Below are positions 7,702 through 15,952 of a stretch of 41,724 nt of DNA, one piece after another (position 1 is the first letter of the stretch; the number at the start of each line of letters is the position of its first letter). The notes under the pieces were generated by a model. That model made no database searches. It saw only the letters and a list, made by a program, of their open reading frames with translations, and was not told the origin of the DNA. Source of the stretch: Candidatus Sumerlaeota bacterium (lineage in GTDB: Bacteria; Sumerlaeota; Sumerlaeia; JAFGJS01); the NCBI GenBank assembly GCA_016928995.1, contig JAFGJS010000116.1, forward strand, positions 1-41,724, read 5' to 3'. The translations under genes were made by a program, and so were the position numbers.

Positions 7702-8769
7702 TCACCCTAACGCATCATAAGCTTTGTTTACCAGGGCTTCGGTTTCCTCCCAGCCGATGCAGGCATCGGTGATGGACACGCCGGATTGCAGGCTGGCCGG
7801 ATCATCGCCCAGCTTCTGGTTGCCGGGATGGATGTTGCTTTCGAGCATCATGCCGTTAATGCCTGTAGCGCCGTTCAAGCGCTGTTGCAGGGCGTCTTCG
7901 AACGGGAGATGCTGCCGCCGGTAATCCTTCAGCGCGTTGGCATGACTGCAATCTATCAGCACGCCGGAAGGCGCTCCAGCCTTTTGCAAGCCCTCCAAAG
8001 CCTTGGCGACATACTCGCTTTCATAATTCGGACCGTCGTTGCCGCCGCGCAGGATCAGCTGCGCCCACGGATTGCCCTTGGTTTTCACGATGCAGGTGAG
8101 TCCGGATTCATTGATGCCGAGAAAACTGTGCGGATGACGCGCCGCCTGCATGGCGTCGAGCGCGGTCTGCAGGCTGCCGTCCGTGCTGTTCTTATAGCCC
8201 ACGGGCATGGAAAGGCCGCTGGCCATCTGCCGGTGCGTCTGCGATTCGCTGGTGCGCGCGCCGATAGAGGCCCAGGCGATCAGGTCGGCGGTGTATTGCG
8301 GCGAGATCGGATCCAGCATCTCCGTGCCGCAGGGCAGCCCCAGGGCGTTGATGTCGAGCAGCAGCTGCCGGGCGAGTTTCAAACCGGAGCCGATGTCGAA
8401 CGTCCCGTTCAGCCAGGGATCATTGATCAAACCCTTCCAGCCGACGGTCGTGCGCGGCTTTTCGAAATAGACCCGCATCACAATCAGGATGCGCTCGCGC
8501 ACCTTGTCCGCCAGTTCGCGCAGCCGTCCGGCGTAGTCCATTGCCTGCTTCGAGTCATGAATCGAACATGGCCCGGCGATGATCATCAGCCGGTCGTCCT
8601 CGCCGTTGATGATGCGGATGATGTCCCGGCGACCCTGCACGATGACGCGGTTGGCCGCCTCGTTCATGGGAAACCGGTGCTTGATTTCCCGCGGCGGAAT
8701 CAGCGGCTCCAAGCGCTGGATGTTTATGTTTTGAGTCTGTTCCATGGCGGAACGCACTTGAGGATTCAT
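7702..8769 (-). CDS. aroF/aroG/aroH family: 3-deoxy-7-phosphoheptulonate (DAHP) synthase, class I
   Basis: Catalyses the first step of the shikimate pathway, joining phosphoenolpyruvate and erythrose 4-phosphate. The product, about 355 residues, is of the AroFGH type: IIAGPCSIHD, MRVYFEKPRTTVGWKG, GTEMLDPISPQY, IGARTSESQTHRQMASG, KNSTDG, and ESNIHPGNQ with the metal-binding C-terminal region. The N-terminal extension carrying the feedback site in the enteric enzymes is present, but which aromatic amino acid controls it cannot be read. The frame is open to 8814; ATG 8769 has GGGAGG about 11 bases upstream, and ATG 8745 is also possible. The gene converges with the YdjM-type gene, 20 bases apart, and stands alone. 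Confidence 0.95.
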   Translation of the reverse strand: MNPQVRSAMEQTQNINIQRLEPLIPPREIKHRFPMNEAANRVIVQGRRDIIRIINGEDDRLMIIAGPCSIHDSKQAMDYAGRLRELADKVRERILIVMRVYFEKPRTTVGWKGLINDPWLNGTFDIGSGLKLARQLLLDINALGLPCGTEMLDPISPQYTADLIAWASIGARTSESQTHRQMASGLSMPVGYKNSTDGSLQTALDAMQAARHPHSFLGINESGLTCIVKTKGNPWAQLILRGGNDGPNYESEYVAKALEGLQKAGAPSGVLIDCSHANALKDYRRQHLPFEDALQQRLNGATGINGMMLESNIHPGNQKLGDDPASLQSGVSITDACIGWEETEALVNKAYDALG

Positions 8770-8910
8770 CTTTTCAGGGCCTCCCTCGCCCTTCTGTCGC
8801 AACGAATTAAACAATCATTTTGATCCTGAAAAACAAATTGTCAATCGCCGCTTTCTGAAAATTATGCTGGCGTTCAACGGGATCATTGGCTAGTTTTTGC
8901 ATACGGCAGC

Positions 8911-10269
8911 ATGGAATGTCAGAACAATCGAGCGGCGCAATCCGATATGAGCAAATTCAAGCTGGGACATCCCCATCCGATCAGCCCGGAGCAGGTGGAA
9001 TACCGGCTCTGGCTGGCCTCAATGGAAAAACGGGCGATTCTGCCGATCAAATGGATCATCCTGGCCGGCAGCCTGGTGATCTGGCTGCTGAACACGAACC
9101 TCAACGCATTGCTGCCGTGGTATGTGTTCGGCCTGTTCTTCACCTATATGATGTGGAACCTGGGTTTCAGCTACATCTTTTTAATGGGCAAACCCACCCC
9201 GCCACAGATCCGTCCGCTGTGCCTGGCGTCCTTCCTGATCGACCTTGTGTTCGTTACGCTGCTGATCTATATGGATTCGGTCCGCATCTACGTCTCGCTG
9301 CCGCAGGACGCGGACCTGTCGCGCAGCAGCGATTTCTTCGTGCTCTATTTCGTGATGATCTTTCGCGGATTCGCCCTGTTTCAAAGCCGCCGCGACGGCT
9401 TCATCCTGAGCCTTGCGATCATCTGCCTCTTTGGCTTTTCCGCATGGCTGACCAAACGAAACTTCGAGTTTCTCTCCACGACCAGCTTCACGCTTCAGAT
9501 TTTCATGGTCTGGCTGATGATCCTCATCGCATGGTTCATCGTGGACGTGATCCGTGGACAACAGACGGACCTGCGCCGGGCGCAGGAAAATCTGGTGCGC
9601 ACGGAAAGCCTGGCGATGGTGGGCGAAATGGCCTCCGGCGTGGCGCACGAGGTGAACAACCCGATCGGCATCATCTCGGCATATGCGGAGAACCTGCTGC
9701 ACGAAAGCAAGGAAGACGATCCGCGGCGTCAGGATTTGCAGATCATGGCCCAGGAATCGCAGCGCTGCAAGTCGATCATCAGCGAACTGCTGAGTTTTGC
9801 GCGGCCCTCGCGTCAGCAAAGCGAACTGGTGGACCTGCGCGAGTTGAACGATGAAGTCTGCCGTTTCGTGTTTCACGACCAGAACGCCGGGATCGACCTG
9901 CGCAAGGAGTATCGCACCGTTGCATTGGTGGACGTCAACCCGATGCAGATGAAACAAGCGCTGGTGAACATCTATCTTAATGCGCGCCAGGCGATCGGCG
10001 ACGCGGGCGTAATCGACGTTCACATCGAGCCGAATCCGGGGCGCGCGGGCTATGTGCGCATTCGCATCAGCGACGATGGGCCTGGAATCCGCAAGGAGGA
10101 TGAGCCCCATGTGTTCGAGCCGTTCTTTACACGCAAGGAGCAGGGCACGGGACTCGGCCTCAGCATCACGAAACGCATCGTGGACATCCACGGCGGCCTG
10201 ATCAATGTCGGCGCGAAATCTTCCGGCCACGGCGCGCTGGTCGAAATCTCGCTGCCGGCCGCAAGTTGA
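8911..10269 (+). CDS. Membrane sensor histidine kinase (NtrB-like core)
   Basis: A two-component sensor of 452 residues. The N-terminal half has five or six membrane segments, for example WIILAGSLVIWLL, FLIDLVFVTLLIYM, FFVLYFVMIFRGFALF and FMVWLMILIAWFIVDVI. The cytoplasmic half has the phospho-acceptor His246 in ASGVAHEVNNPIGII, then the ATPase domain with N box NIYLNARQAIGD, G1 ISDDGPGI, F box FEPFFTRK and G2 GTGLGLSI. The H-box with HEVNNP is the type common in kinases that pair with NtrC-class regulators. No regulator gene is adjacent; an orphan NtrC-like regulator lies at 1784-3151. An alternative ATG at 8947 is equally possible, and neither has a strong ribosome-binding site. The stimulus is unknown. 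Confidence 0.92.
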   Translation: MECQNNRAAQSDMSKFKLGHPHPISPEQVEYRLWLASMEKRAILPIKWIILAGSLVIWLLNTNLNALLPWYVFGLFFTYMMWNLGFSYIFLMGKPTPPQIRPLCLASFLIDLVFVTLLIYMDSVRIYVSLPQDADLSRSSDFFVLYFVMIFRGFALFQSRRDGFILSLAIICLFGFSAWLTKRNFEFLSTTSFTLQIFMVWLMILIAWFIVDVIRGQQTDLRRAQENLVRTESLAMVGEMASGVAHEVNNPIGIISAYAENLLHESKEDDPRRQDLQIMAQESQRCKSIISELLSFARPSRQQSELVDLRELNDEVCRFVFHDQNAGIDLRKEYRTVALVDVNPMQMKQALVNIYLNARQAIGDAGVIDVHIEPNPGRAGYVRIRISDDGPGIRKEDEPHVFEPFFTRKEQGTGLGLSITKRIVDIHGGLINVGAKSSGHGALVEISLPAAS

Positions 10270-10412
10270 CCGCAACGGACGCTCCATCCGTGAGCGTAGA
10301 TCCGGACGGCGTGTTCGAAGAATGTTGACGCCGCGGAATCGTAACCGTAAAATCATAGCCGATTACTCGGATCAACAGAACGCCGCCGCTAAACGCCGGA
10401 CAGGAGGAAATC

Positions 10413-10997
10413 ATGGCCGAAACGCCTTCGCAAATGATGCGCCTTGACACCGAAGCGCCGGACTTTGCCTTGCGCAACGTCGTGGACGACCGCGAAATCA
10501 AGCGCGATGATTTTCGCGGACAGCGAGGGCTGCTCGTCGCGTTCATCTGCAATCATTGTCCGTTCGTCAAGATCATGAAGGATCAGTTGTCGCAGCTGGG
10601 GCGGGATTTGCGCGAAAAGGACATCGGCATGGTCGCAATCTGCTCCAACGACGCCGGGAACTATCCCGACGACCATCCGGACAAAATGAAGGCAGACGCG
10701 GCGCGTTACGGCTATCCTTTCCCCTATCTGCACGATGAAAATCAGGATGTGGCGAAGGCTTATCGAGCGGCCTGCACCCCGGATTTCTTTTTGTTCGACG
10801 CAAACTTTAAACTGATCTATCGCGGTCAGTTTGACGACGCGCGCCCCGGAAACGGCCTGCCGGTGAGCGGCTCCGACATCCGCATGGCCGTCAACGCCCT
10901 GCTGGGCGGCAAACCGCCGATTGATACCCAGAAACCCAGCATCGGCTGCAACATCAAATGGAAACCTGGCAACGAACCGGATTACTACAAGCATTAA
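10413..10997 (+). CDS. Thioredoxin-fold (AhpC/TSA-like) redox protein
   Basis: A 194-residue cytoplasmic protein of the redoxin type. The N-terminal peroxiredoxin-like entry LDTEAPDFALRNV is followed by FICNHCPFVK, whose CNHC (Cys46 and Cys49) is a CxxC redox pair. A cis-Pro region is in AACTPDFFLFD, and the C-terminus has the family motif SIGCNIKWKPGNEP. Members of this group are annotated as thioredoxin-family proteins with no settled substrate. There is no signal peptide. The start has an excellent AGGAGG 5 bases upstream. It follows the kinase gene by 143 bases and may be read separately. Confidence 0.88.
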   Translation: MAETPSQMMRLDTEAPDFALRNVVDDREIKRDDFRGQRGLLVAFICNHCPFVKIMKDQLSQLGRDLREKDIGMVAICSNDAGNYPDDHPDKMKADAARYGYPFPYLHDENQDVAKAYRAACTPDFFLFDANFKLIYRGQFDDARPGNGLPVSGSDIRMAVNALLGGKPPIDTQKPSIGCNIKWKPGNEPDYYKH

Positions 10998-11051
10998 CGC
11001 CAAAGCACCGACAGCAAAAAACATCCTGTCTTATAACCCCTCATTGCTCTG

Positions 11052-11192
11052 TTGAAAACTTTTGGAAATTACACTCGTACTCGTTCTCGTACTCGTTCTC
11101 GTTCTCGAAAATCAGTTTCAAACGAGCGCGGTGGCGATCAAATCGAGTACGAGCACCGCTTCGCTGAGTACGAGTACGATAAAGCTTTTCAA
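11052..11192. repeat. Dispersed inverted repeat, class E (ACTCGT hexamers)
   Basis: The left arm (11073-11107) is six units of ACTCGT/TCTCGT in tandem. The right arm (11142-11180) is the inverted series GAGTACGAG with an inserted GCACCGCTTCGCT. Outside these, GTTGAAAA...CTTTT (11052-11064) pairs with AAAGCTTTTCAA (11181-11192), so the whole element is one imperfect hairpin of about 140 bases. It lies in the 571-base gap between the redoxin gene and amt. Confidence 0.8.
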
Positions 11193-11568
11193 TAAGGCAA
11201 CCCCTCATCAAAACCTTGCTTCATCATAAGTCGGGTCGAGCGTCTCTATTTCGTCATTTGCATCCGGCGATCGAATCTCGCCAATCCTTGCCGCAACGCC
11301 AATTGGGCCGCTCCCTCACGGTCGCGATACGGACTGAAAACCACGATCATAATACGAAACAGTCAAAACGAAGCGCGATTGGCATGAACAATGCGTCTTC
11401 AAACACTATATATATTATATTGTTTGAGCCGGTATTTCATTTTCCGGCGCTGGGCGCTAGCGCCATTAGGCATCTATCATCAACAATTCCAATTATCTGA
11501 TGATTTTTTGCGACGCTTTGTCAGCAAGATTGAATCATATCATCCCATCACTTAAAGGAGTGAAACTT
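11193..11568 (+). other. Long leader region of the amt-glnK operon
   Basis: No convincing gene is present. The stretch holds the sigma-54-like motif at 11379-11395, an AT-rich run (TATATATATTATAT near 11408), and a 12-bp perfect palindrome GGCGCTAGCGCC at 11453-11464 that would lie in the transcribed leader. A 94-codon open frame at 11216-11500 has no ribosome-binding site. Confidence 0.45.
11379..11395 (+). promoter_or_regulatory. Candidate sigma-54 (-24/-12) promoter of amt-glnK
   Basis: TTGGCATGAACAATGCG has GG at 11381-11382 and GC at 11393-11394 with exactly 10 bases between them, the invariant spacing of sigma-54 promoters. It matches the TGGCAC-N5-TTGC consensus at all but two positions. 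It lies about 185 bases before the amt start, and ammonium operons are classic sigma-54 targets. No clear NtrC-type operator was seen upstream. Confidence 0.45.
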
Positions 11569-12894
11569 ATGCGACATTATGCCGATTATGTTGTTAATCG
11601 TATGAAAATCATCATCTCGATTTTGATCTTTTTTGGGAGCGTTCAAGCGGGGTTTGCCGCGGATGGAGCCCCGGCAATCGACTCGGGAAACACGGCATGG
11701 ATGCTGGTCTCCAGCGCGCTGGTGTTGCTGATGATGCCGGGTCTGGCGATGTTTTACGGCGGCTTGGTGCACAGCCGGAATGTGCTCGGAACCATGATGC
11801 ATAGTTATGGCGCGATGGCCGTGATCGGCGTGCTATGGGTGGTGTGCGGCTATGCGATGGCGTTCGGCGGCAACGTATTGGGCGGCTGGTTTGGCTGGCA
11901 GTCGGATCTCTTTTTGCTCCGTGGATTAGATGACATGGTGGATGGCGGTCTGCCGATGTACGCATTCGCGATGTTCCAGGGCATGTTTGCCATCATCACA
12001 CCGGCGATTCTGGCCGGCTCCTTTGCGGAACGGATCAAGTTCCCCGGATTCTGCCTGTTTATCGCGCTGTGGTGCCTGCTGGTCTATTGCCCGCTGTGCC
12101 ATTGGGTCTGGGCCACGGACGGCTTTTTGTTCAAAGACGGCGCGATTGACTTTGCCGGAGGCACGGTGGTGCATATCTCCTCGGGCATCAGCGGCCTGGT
12201 GATGGCGCTGCTGCTGGGCGCGCGGCACGGCCATCCGAATATCAAACTCAGCCCGAACAGCATGGTGCTGACGATGATCGGCGCGGGACTGCTGTGGGTC
12301 GGCTGGTTTGGCTTCAACGCCGGGAGCGCGGTGGCGGCGAATCTGAACGCAGCCCAAGCCTTGGCTTCGACGCACACAGCGGCGGCGGCCGGCGCCCTGA
12401 CGTGGGTCTTGATCGAATTTTTCCGCTATGGCAAAGCAACTGGCCTGGGTCTTGCTTCAGGTATCTTGACCGGGCTGGTGGTGATCACCCCGGCGGCTGG
12501 AACCGTGCCCCCTGGCGGAGCGATGGTGCTGGCCGCGCTGGCCTGTATTGTCTGCACCGTCGGCCTGCAGCTGAAAAACAAGCTGAGGTATGACGACACG
12601 CTGGATGCTTTTGGCATTCATGGTCTGGCGGGCATCACGGGCGCGATTTGCCTGACGTTTTTCCTGCGCGGCGGCGTGCTGGAAGGCAACGATCACACGT
12701 TGATGCAGCAGTTGCTTGTTCAGATCAAGTCCGCGGGGATCACGATAGTATACGCTGGCGGCCTGACGCTGGTGATTGGAATCTTGGTGGAAAAGACCAT
12801 CGGCTTGCGGATGTCCGCGGAAGATGAAACTCGCGGCATGGATCAAACGCAGCACGGCGAGCATGGTTATGAAATTGTTTCGATGGAGTACTGA
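11569..12894 (+). CDS. amt: Ammonium transporter (Amt family)
   Basis: An inner-membrane channel for ammonium/ammonia, 441 residues from the chosen start. It has an N-terminal signal-like helix (IIISILIFFGSVQAGFA) and then the eleven-helix Amt core beginning DSGNTAWMLVSSALVLLMMPGLA. The twin pore histidines are in VVHISSGISGLV and FGIHGLAGITGA. The conserved GWFGFNAGSA and FYGGLVHSRN motifs are present. ATG 11569 is preferred over the in-frame ATG 11500 because AAAGGAGTG lies 7 bases ahead. The gene is followed after 68 bases by glnK, the standard pairing in which the PII protein blocks the channel under nitrogen excess. The C-terminal cytoplasmic tail is short. Confidence 0.96.
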   Translation: MRHYADYVVNRMKIIISILIFFGSVQAGFAADGAPAIDSGNTAWMLVSSALVLLMMPGLAMFYGGLVHSRNVLGTMMHSYGAMAVIGVLWVVCGYAMAFGGNVLGGWFGWQSDLFLLRGLDDMVDGGLPMYAFAMFQGMFAIITPAILAGSFAERIKFPGFCLFIALWCLLVYCPLCHWVWATDGFLFKDGAIDFAGGTVVHISSGISGLVMALLLGARHGHPNIKLSPNSMVLTMIGAGLLWVGWFGFNAGSAVAANLNAAQALASTHTAAAAGALTWVLIEFFRYGKATGLGLASGILTGLVVITPAAGTVPPGGAMVLAALACIVCTVGLQLKNKLRYDDTLDAFGIHGLAGITGAICLTFFLRGGVLEGNDHTLMQQLLVQIKSAGITIVYAGGLTLVIGILVEKTIGLRMSAEDETRGMDQTQHGEHGYEIVSMEY

Positions 12895-12962
12895 GCAAGA
12901 TCCGGCAGGAAAAGGGATCTGGTGGAAGCGAAAACACATTACGCAAGAAGGAAGCGCGCACT

Positions 12963-13301
12963 ATGAAACTGATTATTGCGATCATCAAGCCCTTTAAGCT
13001 GCAGGAAGTCAAAGACGCCCTGGCGGAATCGGGATTGGCCCGCATGACGCTGACCGAAGTCAAGGGCTTCGGACGCCAAAAAGGCCATACGGAAGTCTAT
13101 CGCGGCAGCGAGTACGTCGTGGAATTTCAGCCCAAGATGGAAGTCAAGATCGCCGTGGAAGACGATCAGGCGGCTCCGGCGATTGAGGCGATCAAAAAGG
13201 CCGCCGAAACCGGAAGCATCGGCGACGGCAAGATTTTCGTCATCAATCTGGAAGAAGCCGTTCGCATCCGCACCGGAGAGACCGGCGTCGAGGCGCTGTA
13301 A
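12963..13301 (+). CDS. glnK: Nitrogen regulatory PII protein, GlnK/GlnB type
   Basis: A 112-residue trimeric signal protein that senses ATP/ADP and 2-oxoglutarate and controls Amt, and often NtrB or glutamine synthetase regulation. The sequence is typical from MKLIIAIIKPFKLQEV to the C-terminal EEAVRIRTGETG. The T-loop reads HTEVYRGSEYVVEF and keeps Tyr51, the residue uridylylated in proteobacteria, so covalent control is possible, though no GlnD gene is in the window. The B-loop region TGSIGDGKIF is intact. AAGGAAG lies about 9 bases before the ATG. The position directly after amt supports the GlnK name over GlnB. Confidence 0.95.
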   Translation: MKLIIAIIKPFKLQEVKDALAESGLARMTLTEVKGFGRQKGHTEVYRGSEYVVEFQPKMEVKIAVEDDQAAPAIEAIKKAAETGSIGDGKIFVINLEEAVRIRTGETGVEAL

Positions 13302-13306
13302 GTTCG

Positions 13307-14635
13307 CTAAAAGCGCTGGCAGTGGGTCATTTCGTGAAAGTCCAGCTTGAATTGCCGTTCAGCCGTATGACGCGCGGCGTTGATCTTTGCGCCGGGCAAT
13401 TCGAAGGATTGAATCGAAACCTCCCACGGGCGCTCCATCGCGCAATGCAGATTGGACGCGAAGGATTCCCAGGTTCCAACCCCCATATCAGCGGCGACAG
13501 GGCATTCCGGAAATGGTTTCCTGTCGCCGTTGATCATTAATTGAAAGCGCACCTGATCCAGCCAGTCCGGCTCCAACGCGGACAACTGCGTTTCCGCCAT
13601 TCCGCTGGTGATCAATCCGGTTCGCAGCCCTCTTTGCTTCAGCGCCTGCGCCAGTTCCGCCACGAGACCGGGGCGATGCAATGGATCGGCGTATCCCCCC
13701 AGCCAGACCTCCTCCAGCCCGGGACCGGCGCCGTCGATCGCCGCCAGCAGCGCGTCAAGCGCCGGTTCCGTCAGCGCGCGGCGAGACTGGGGAATCACGG
13801 CGTGATAATATACGGCGCAGAGCCAGGCGCGCGAACCGTCGCGGATCAGCAACGGCGACTGAGACGGCAAATTGAGCGCATAGATTTCGATGGTGTTGCG
13901 GCGAGCGGCTTCGATGACTTCAACGAGCGGAATTTTCCGAAGCTCCGCGATGCGGCGCGCCACGAAATAAGTCAGGGCCGGCTCGTTTGTCTTGCCACGC
14001 TTGGGATTTGGCGCGAGGTACGGCGCGTCGGTTTCGATCAGCAGATCCTCGAGCCGCATCGCGGCGGCGATTTCCTGAATGTCTTCCGCCTTGTCGAACG
14101 TCACCACGCCGGTGAAACCGACTTTAAATCCGCGCTTCACGCACTCGCGCGCCTCGTCCAGCGTTCCCGTGAAGCAATGCACGATTCCGCGCTTGGGCAC
14201 GGGCTGCCGGTCGAGCGCGGCGAAAAGGTCGTCAAAGGCTTCGCGGCAGTGGATCACGACGGGCTTGCCGATTTGCGCGGCGAGCTCCAATTGCCGGAGC
14301 AGCGCGTCTTTTTGCGCCTCGGCGTAGTCGCGGCCGTAGTAATAATCCAATCCGATCTCGCCCACCGCCACAACCTCGGCGGCCTGAGTGGATTTTCGTA
14401 TGGCCTTCAGCGCAGCGTCATCGCAACGCGAAGCATGATGCGGATGCGCGCCGATCGTGCAGGAGACATTCTCAAACCGCCGGGCGAGTTCCAGCGCCTG
14501 CTGGCCGTCCTGGGGGCCGTCGCCGATGGTGACCATATGCTCGATGTTGGCCAGCCGCGCGCGATGAATCACAGCCTCCACCTGCGAGTGCAGCCGTTGA
14601 TCCGTGAGGTGCGTATGTGAATCGATAATGCCCAT
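13307..14635 (-). CDS. tatD: TatD-family metal-dependent DNase with C-terminal extension
   Basis: Residues 1-255 are a complete TatD hydrolase (a metal-dependent TIM-barrel nuclease): metal ligands His7 and His9 in DSHTHL, Glu93 in VGEIGLDYYY, His129 in VIHCRE, His153 in VHCFTG and Asp203 in ETDAPYLAP. A normal TatD ends near residue 260, but this protein runs to 442. The extension (about 260-442) includes LEEVWLGGYADPLHRPGLV and LRTGLITSG, which look like the second and third strands of a radical-SAM fold, yet no CxxxCxxC cluster motif is present; only a lone Cys273 sits near the expected place. The gene ends convergent with glnK, 5 bases apart. The TatD call is firm; the reading of the extension is inference. 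Confidence 0.9.
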   Translation of the reverse strand: MGIIDSHTHLTDQRLHSQVEAVIHRARLANIEHMVTIGDGPQDGQQALELARRFENVSCTIGAHPHHASRCDDAALKAIRKSTQAAEVVAVGEIGLDYYYGRDYAEAQKDALLRQLELAAQIGKPVVIHCREAFDDLFAALDRQPVPKRGIVHCFTGTLDEARECVKRGFKVGFTGVVTFDKAEDIQEIAAAMRLEDLLIETDAPYLAPNPKRGKTNEPALTYFVARRIAELRKIPLVEVIEAARRNTIEIYALNLPSQSPLLIRDGSRAWLCAVYYHAVIPQSRRALTEPALDALLAAIDGAGPGLEEVWLGGYADPLHRPGLVAELAQALKQRGLRTGLITSGMAETQLSALEPDWLDQVRFQLMINGDRKPFPECPVAADMGVGTWESFASNLHCAMERPWEVSIQSFELPGAKINAARHTAERQFKLDFHEMTHCQRF

Positions 14636-14836
14636 CGTTTATGCTTGGTCAATTGTTGCGATTAAAAAATCCGGGCGAACGCGGGATTGCGCGCGGAGAA
14701 TAAAGGCTCTGAAGATCGCGGAAGAACGGTGAAAACACAATCCCTGACATCCGCCATGCTTGAGTCCTTTTGCGTCTTTTTCTATTACGTCCTAATGTGC
14801 TGCCGCTGGATTCCAGGCGAAACAGGTCTGAATCGC

Positions 14837-15784
14837 TTATTGCGCGACGGCTTGCTCCACGGCCTGCGTCTTTTTGCTGGAGCGCTCGCTGCCGGCGCGG
14901 CTCCGGCCGTTGCCGTCGGATTTGCGTTTCGGCGAGGCGTACCAAAGGTGGTTCAGCAGACGCGCCAAGACGCCGCGAAGCTCGCGGCGCTCGCAGACGA
15001 TGTCCACGAAACCATGCTCCTGGACGAATTCCGCGGTCTGAAAGCCTTTCGGAAGGTGCTCACGAACGGTTTGTTCGATGACACGGCGTCCGGCGAAGCC
15101 GACCAGGCAACGCGGTTCGGCGATGATGACGTCGCCCAGCGCGGCGAAACTGGCCATCACGCCGGCGGTGCTGGGATCGGACAACACGCTGATGAACGGG
15201 ATGCCTGCGCGGTCGAGCTCGGCGCAGAGAGCGGAGGTCTTGGCCATTTGCATCAGGCTGAGGATCGACTCCATCATGCGCGCGCCGCCCGTGGCGGTCA
15301 CGGTGATGACGGGAATCCGCTCCGCCAGCGCCCGTTCCATGGCGCGGGTGACTTTCTCTCCCACCACGGAGCCCATGCTGCCGCCAAGGAAGGTGAAATC
15401 CATGATTGCGAGGCTGGCTGTTTTGCCGTGGATTTTGCCGATGCCGCTGACGATAGCGTCGAGCTGACCGGTTTTTTTCCGGCCTTCTTCGATCTGCTTG
15501 CTGTATTTTTTCTTGGCTTCAAATTGAAGTTTGTCCACGGGGCTGAGGTGGGAGTTATCTTCCTGAAACGTGCCGGGGTCTACAAGCATCACGATGCGCT
15601 CTCTGGCGCTGACCCGCGCATGATAGTGGCACTTTGGACATACGTGAAGGTTCTCCTCGAACTCCTTCCGGTAGATCATGCTATAGCAATCCGGACATTT
15701 TTCGTAGAGACCCTCGGGAACATTGCTGGGGCGGACAGCGCCGGGCAGCGATGAGAATTTCGGCTTTTTTTCAAACCACGGCAT
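14837..15784 (-). CDS. accD: Acetyl-CoA carboxylase carboxyltransferase subunit beta
   Basis: The beta half of the carboxyltransferase that moves carboxyl from carboxybiotin to acetyl-CoA, giving malonyl-CoA for fatty acid synthesis. The 315-residue product starts MPWFEKKPKFS and has the N-terminal zinc ribbon with Cys30, Cys33, Cys49 and Cys52 (KCPDC and VCPKC). It then has the crotonase-like core with VTATGGARMMES, SVLSDPSTAGVMASFA, LGDVIIAEP and GFAGRRVIEQT. A basic, Ser/Lys-rich tail of about 35 residues follows the core and is not conserved in the family. GGAG lies 6 bases before the start codon. accA is not in the window. Confidence 0.95.
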   Translation of the reverse strand: MPWFEKKPKFSSLPGAVRPSNVPEGLYEKCPDCYSMIYRKEFEENLHVCPKCHYHARVSARERIVMLVDPGTFQEDNSHLSPVDKLQFEAKKKYSKQIEEGRKKTGQLDAIVSGIGKIHGKTASLAIMDFTFLGGSMGSVVGEKVTRAMERALAERIPVITVTATGGARMMESILSLMQMAKTSALCAELDRAGIPFISVLSDPSTAGVMASFAALGDVIIAEPRCLVGFAGRRVIEQTVREHLPKGFQTAEFVQEHGFVDIVCERRELRGVLARLLNHLWYASPKRKSDGNGRSRAGSERSSKKTQAVEQAVAQ

Positions 15785-15952
15785 AGAGATGCTCCTTTAT
15801 CCGCGGGGAAAATAGAATGAGCATAGGGAAAACGTCCGGTCTCAGCCGGACGGCTGGAGTGCGGAATTTTCGAGATTTATGCGATATATTTACGTTCTGT
15901 TCAGCAATATTCAGACCTTGTTTTACCCCTATTATCAGGGCATGTCAAATAC

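Noticed and set aside
11073-11180. A CRISPR array in the ACTCGT repeats
   Set aside because: The units are 6 bases long, contiguous and inverted on the far side, with no unique spacers and no cas genes.
11216-11500. A 94-codon ORF upstream of amt
   Set aside because: It has no ribosome-binding site or family resemblance and covers the candidate sigma-54 promoter.
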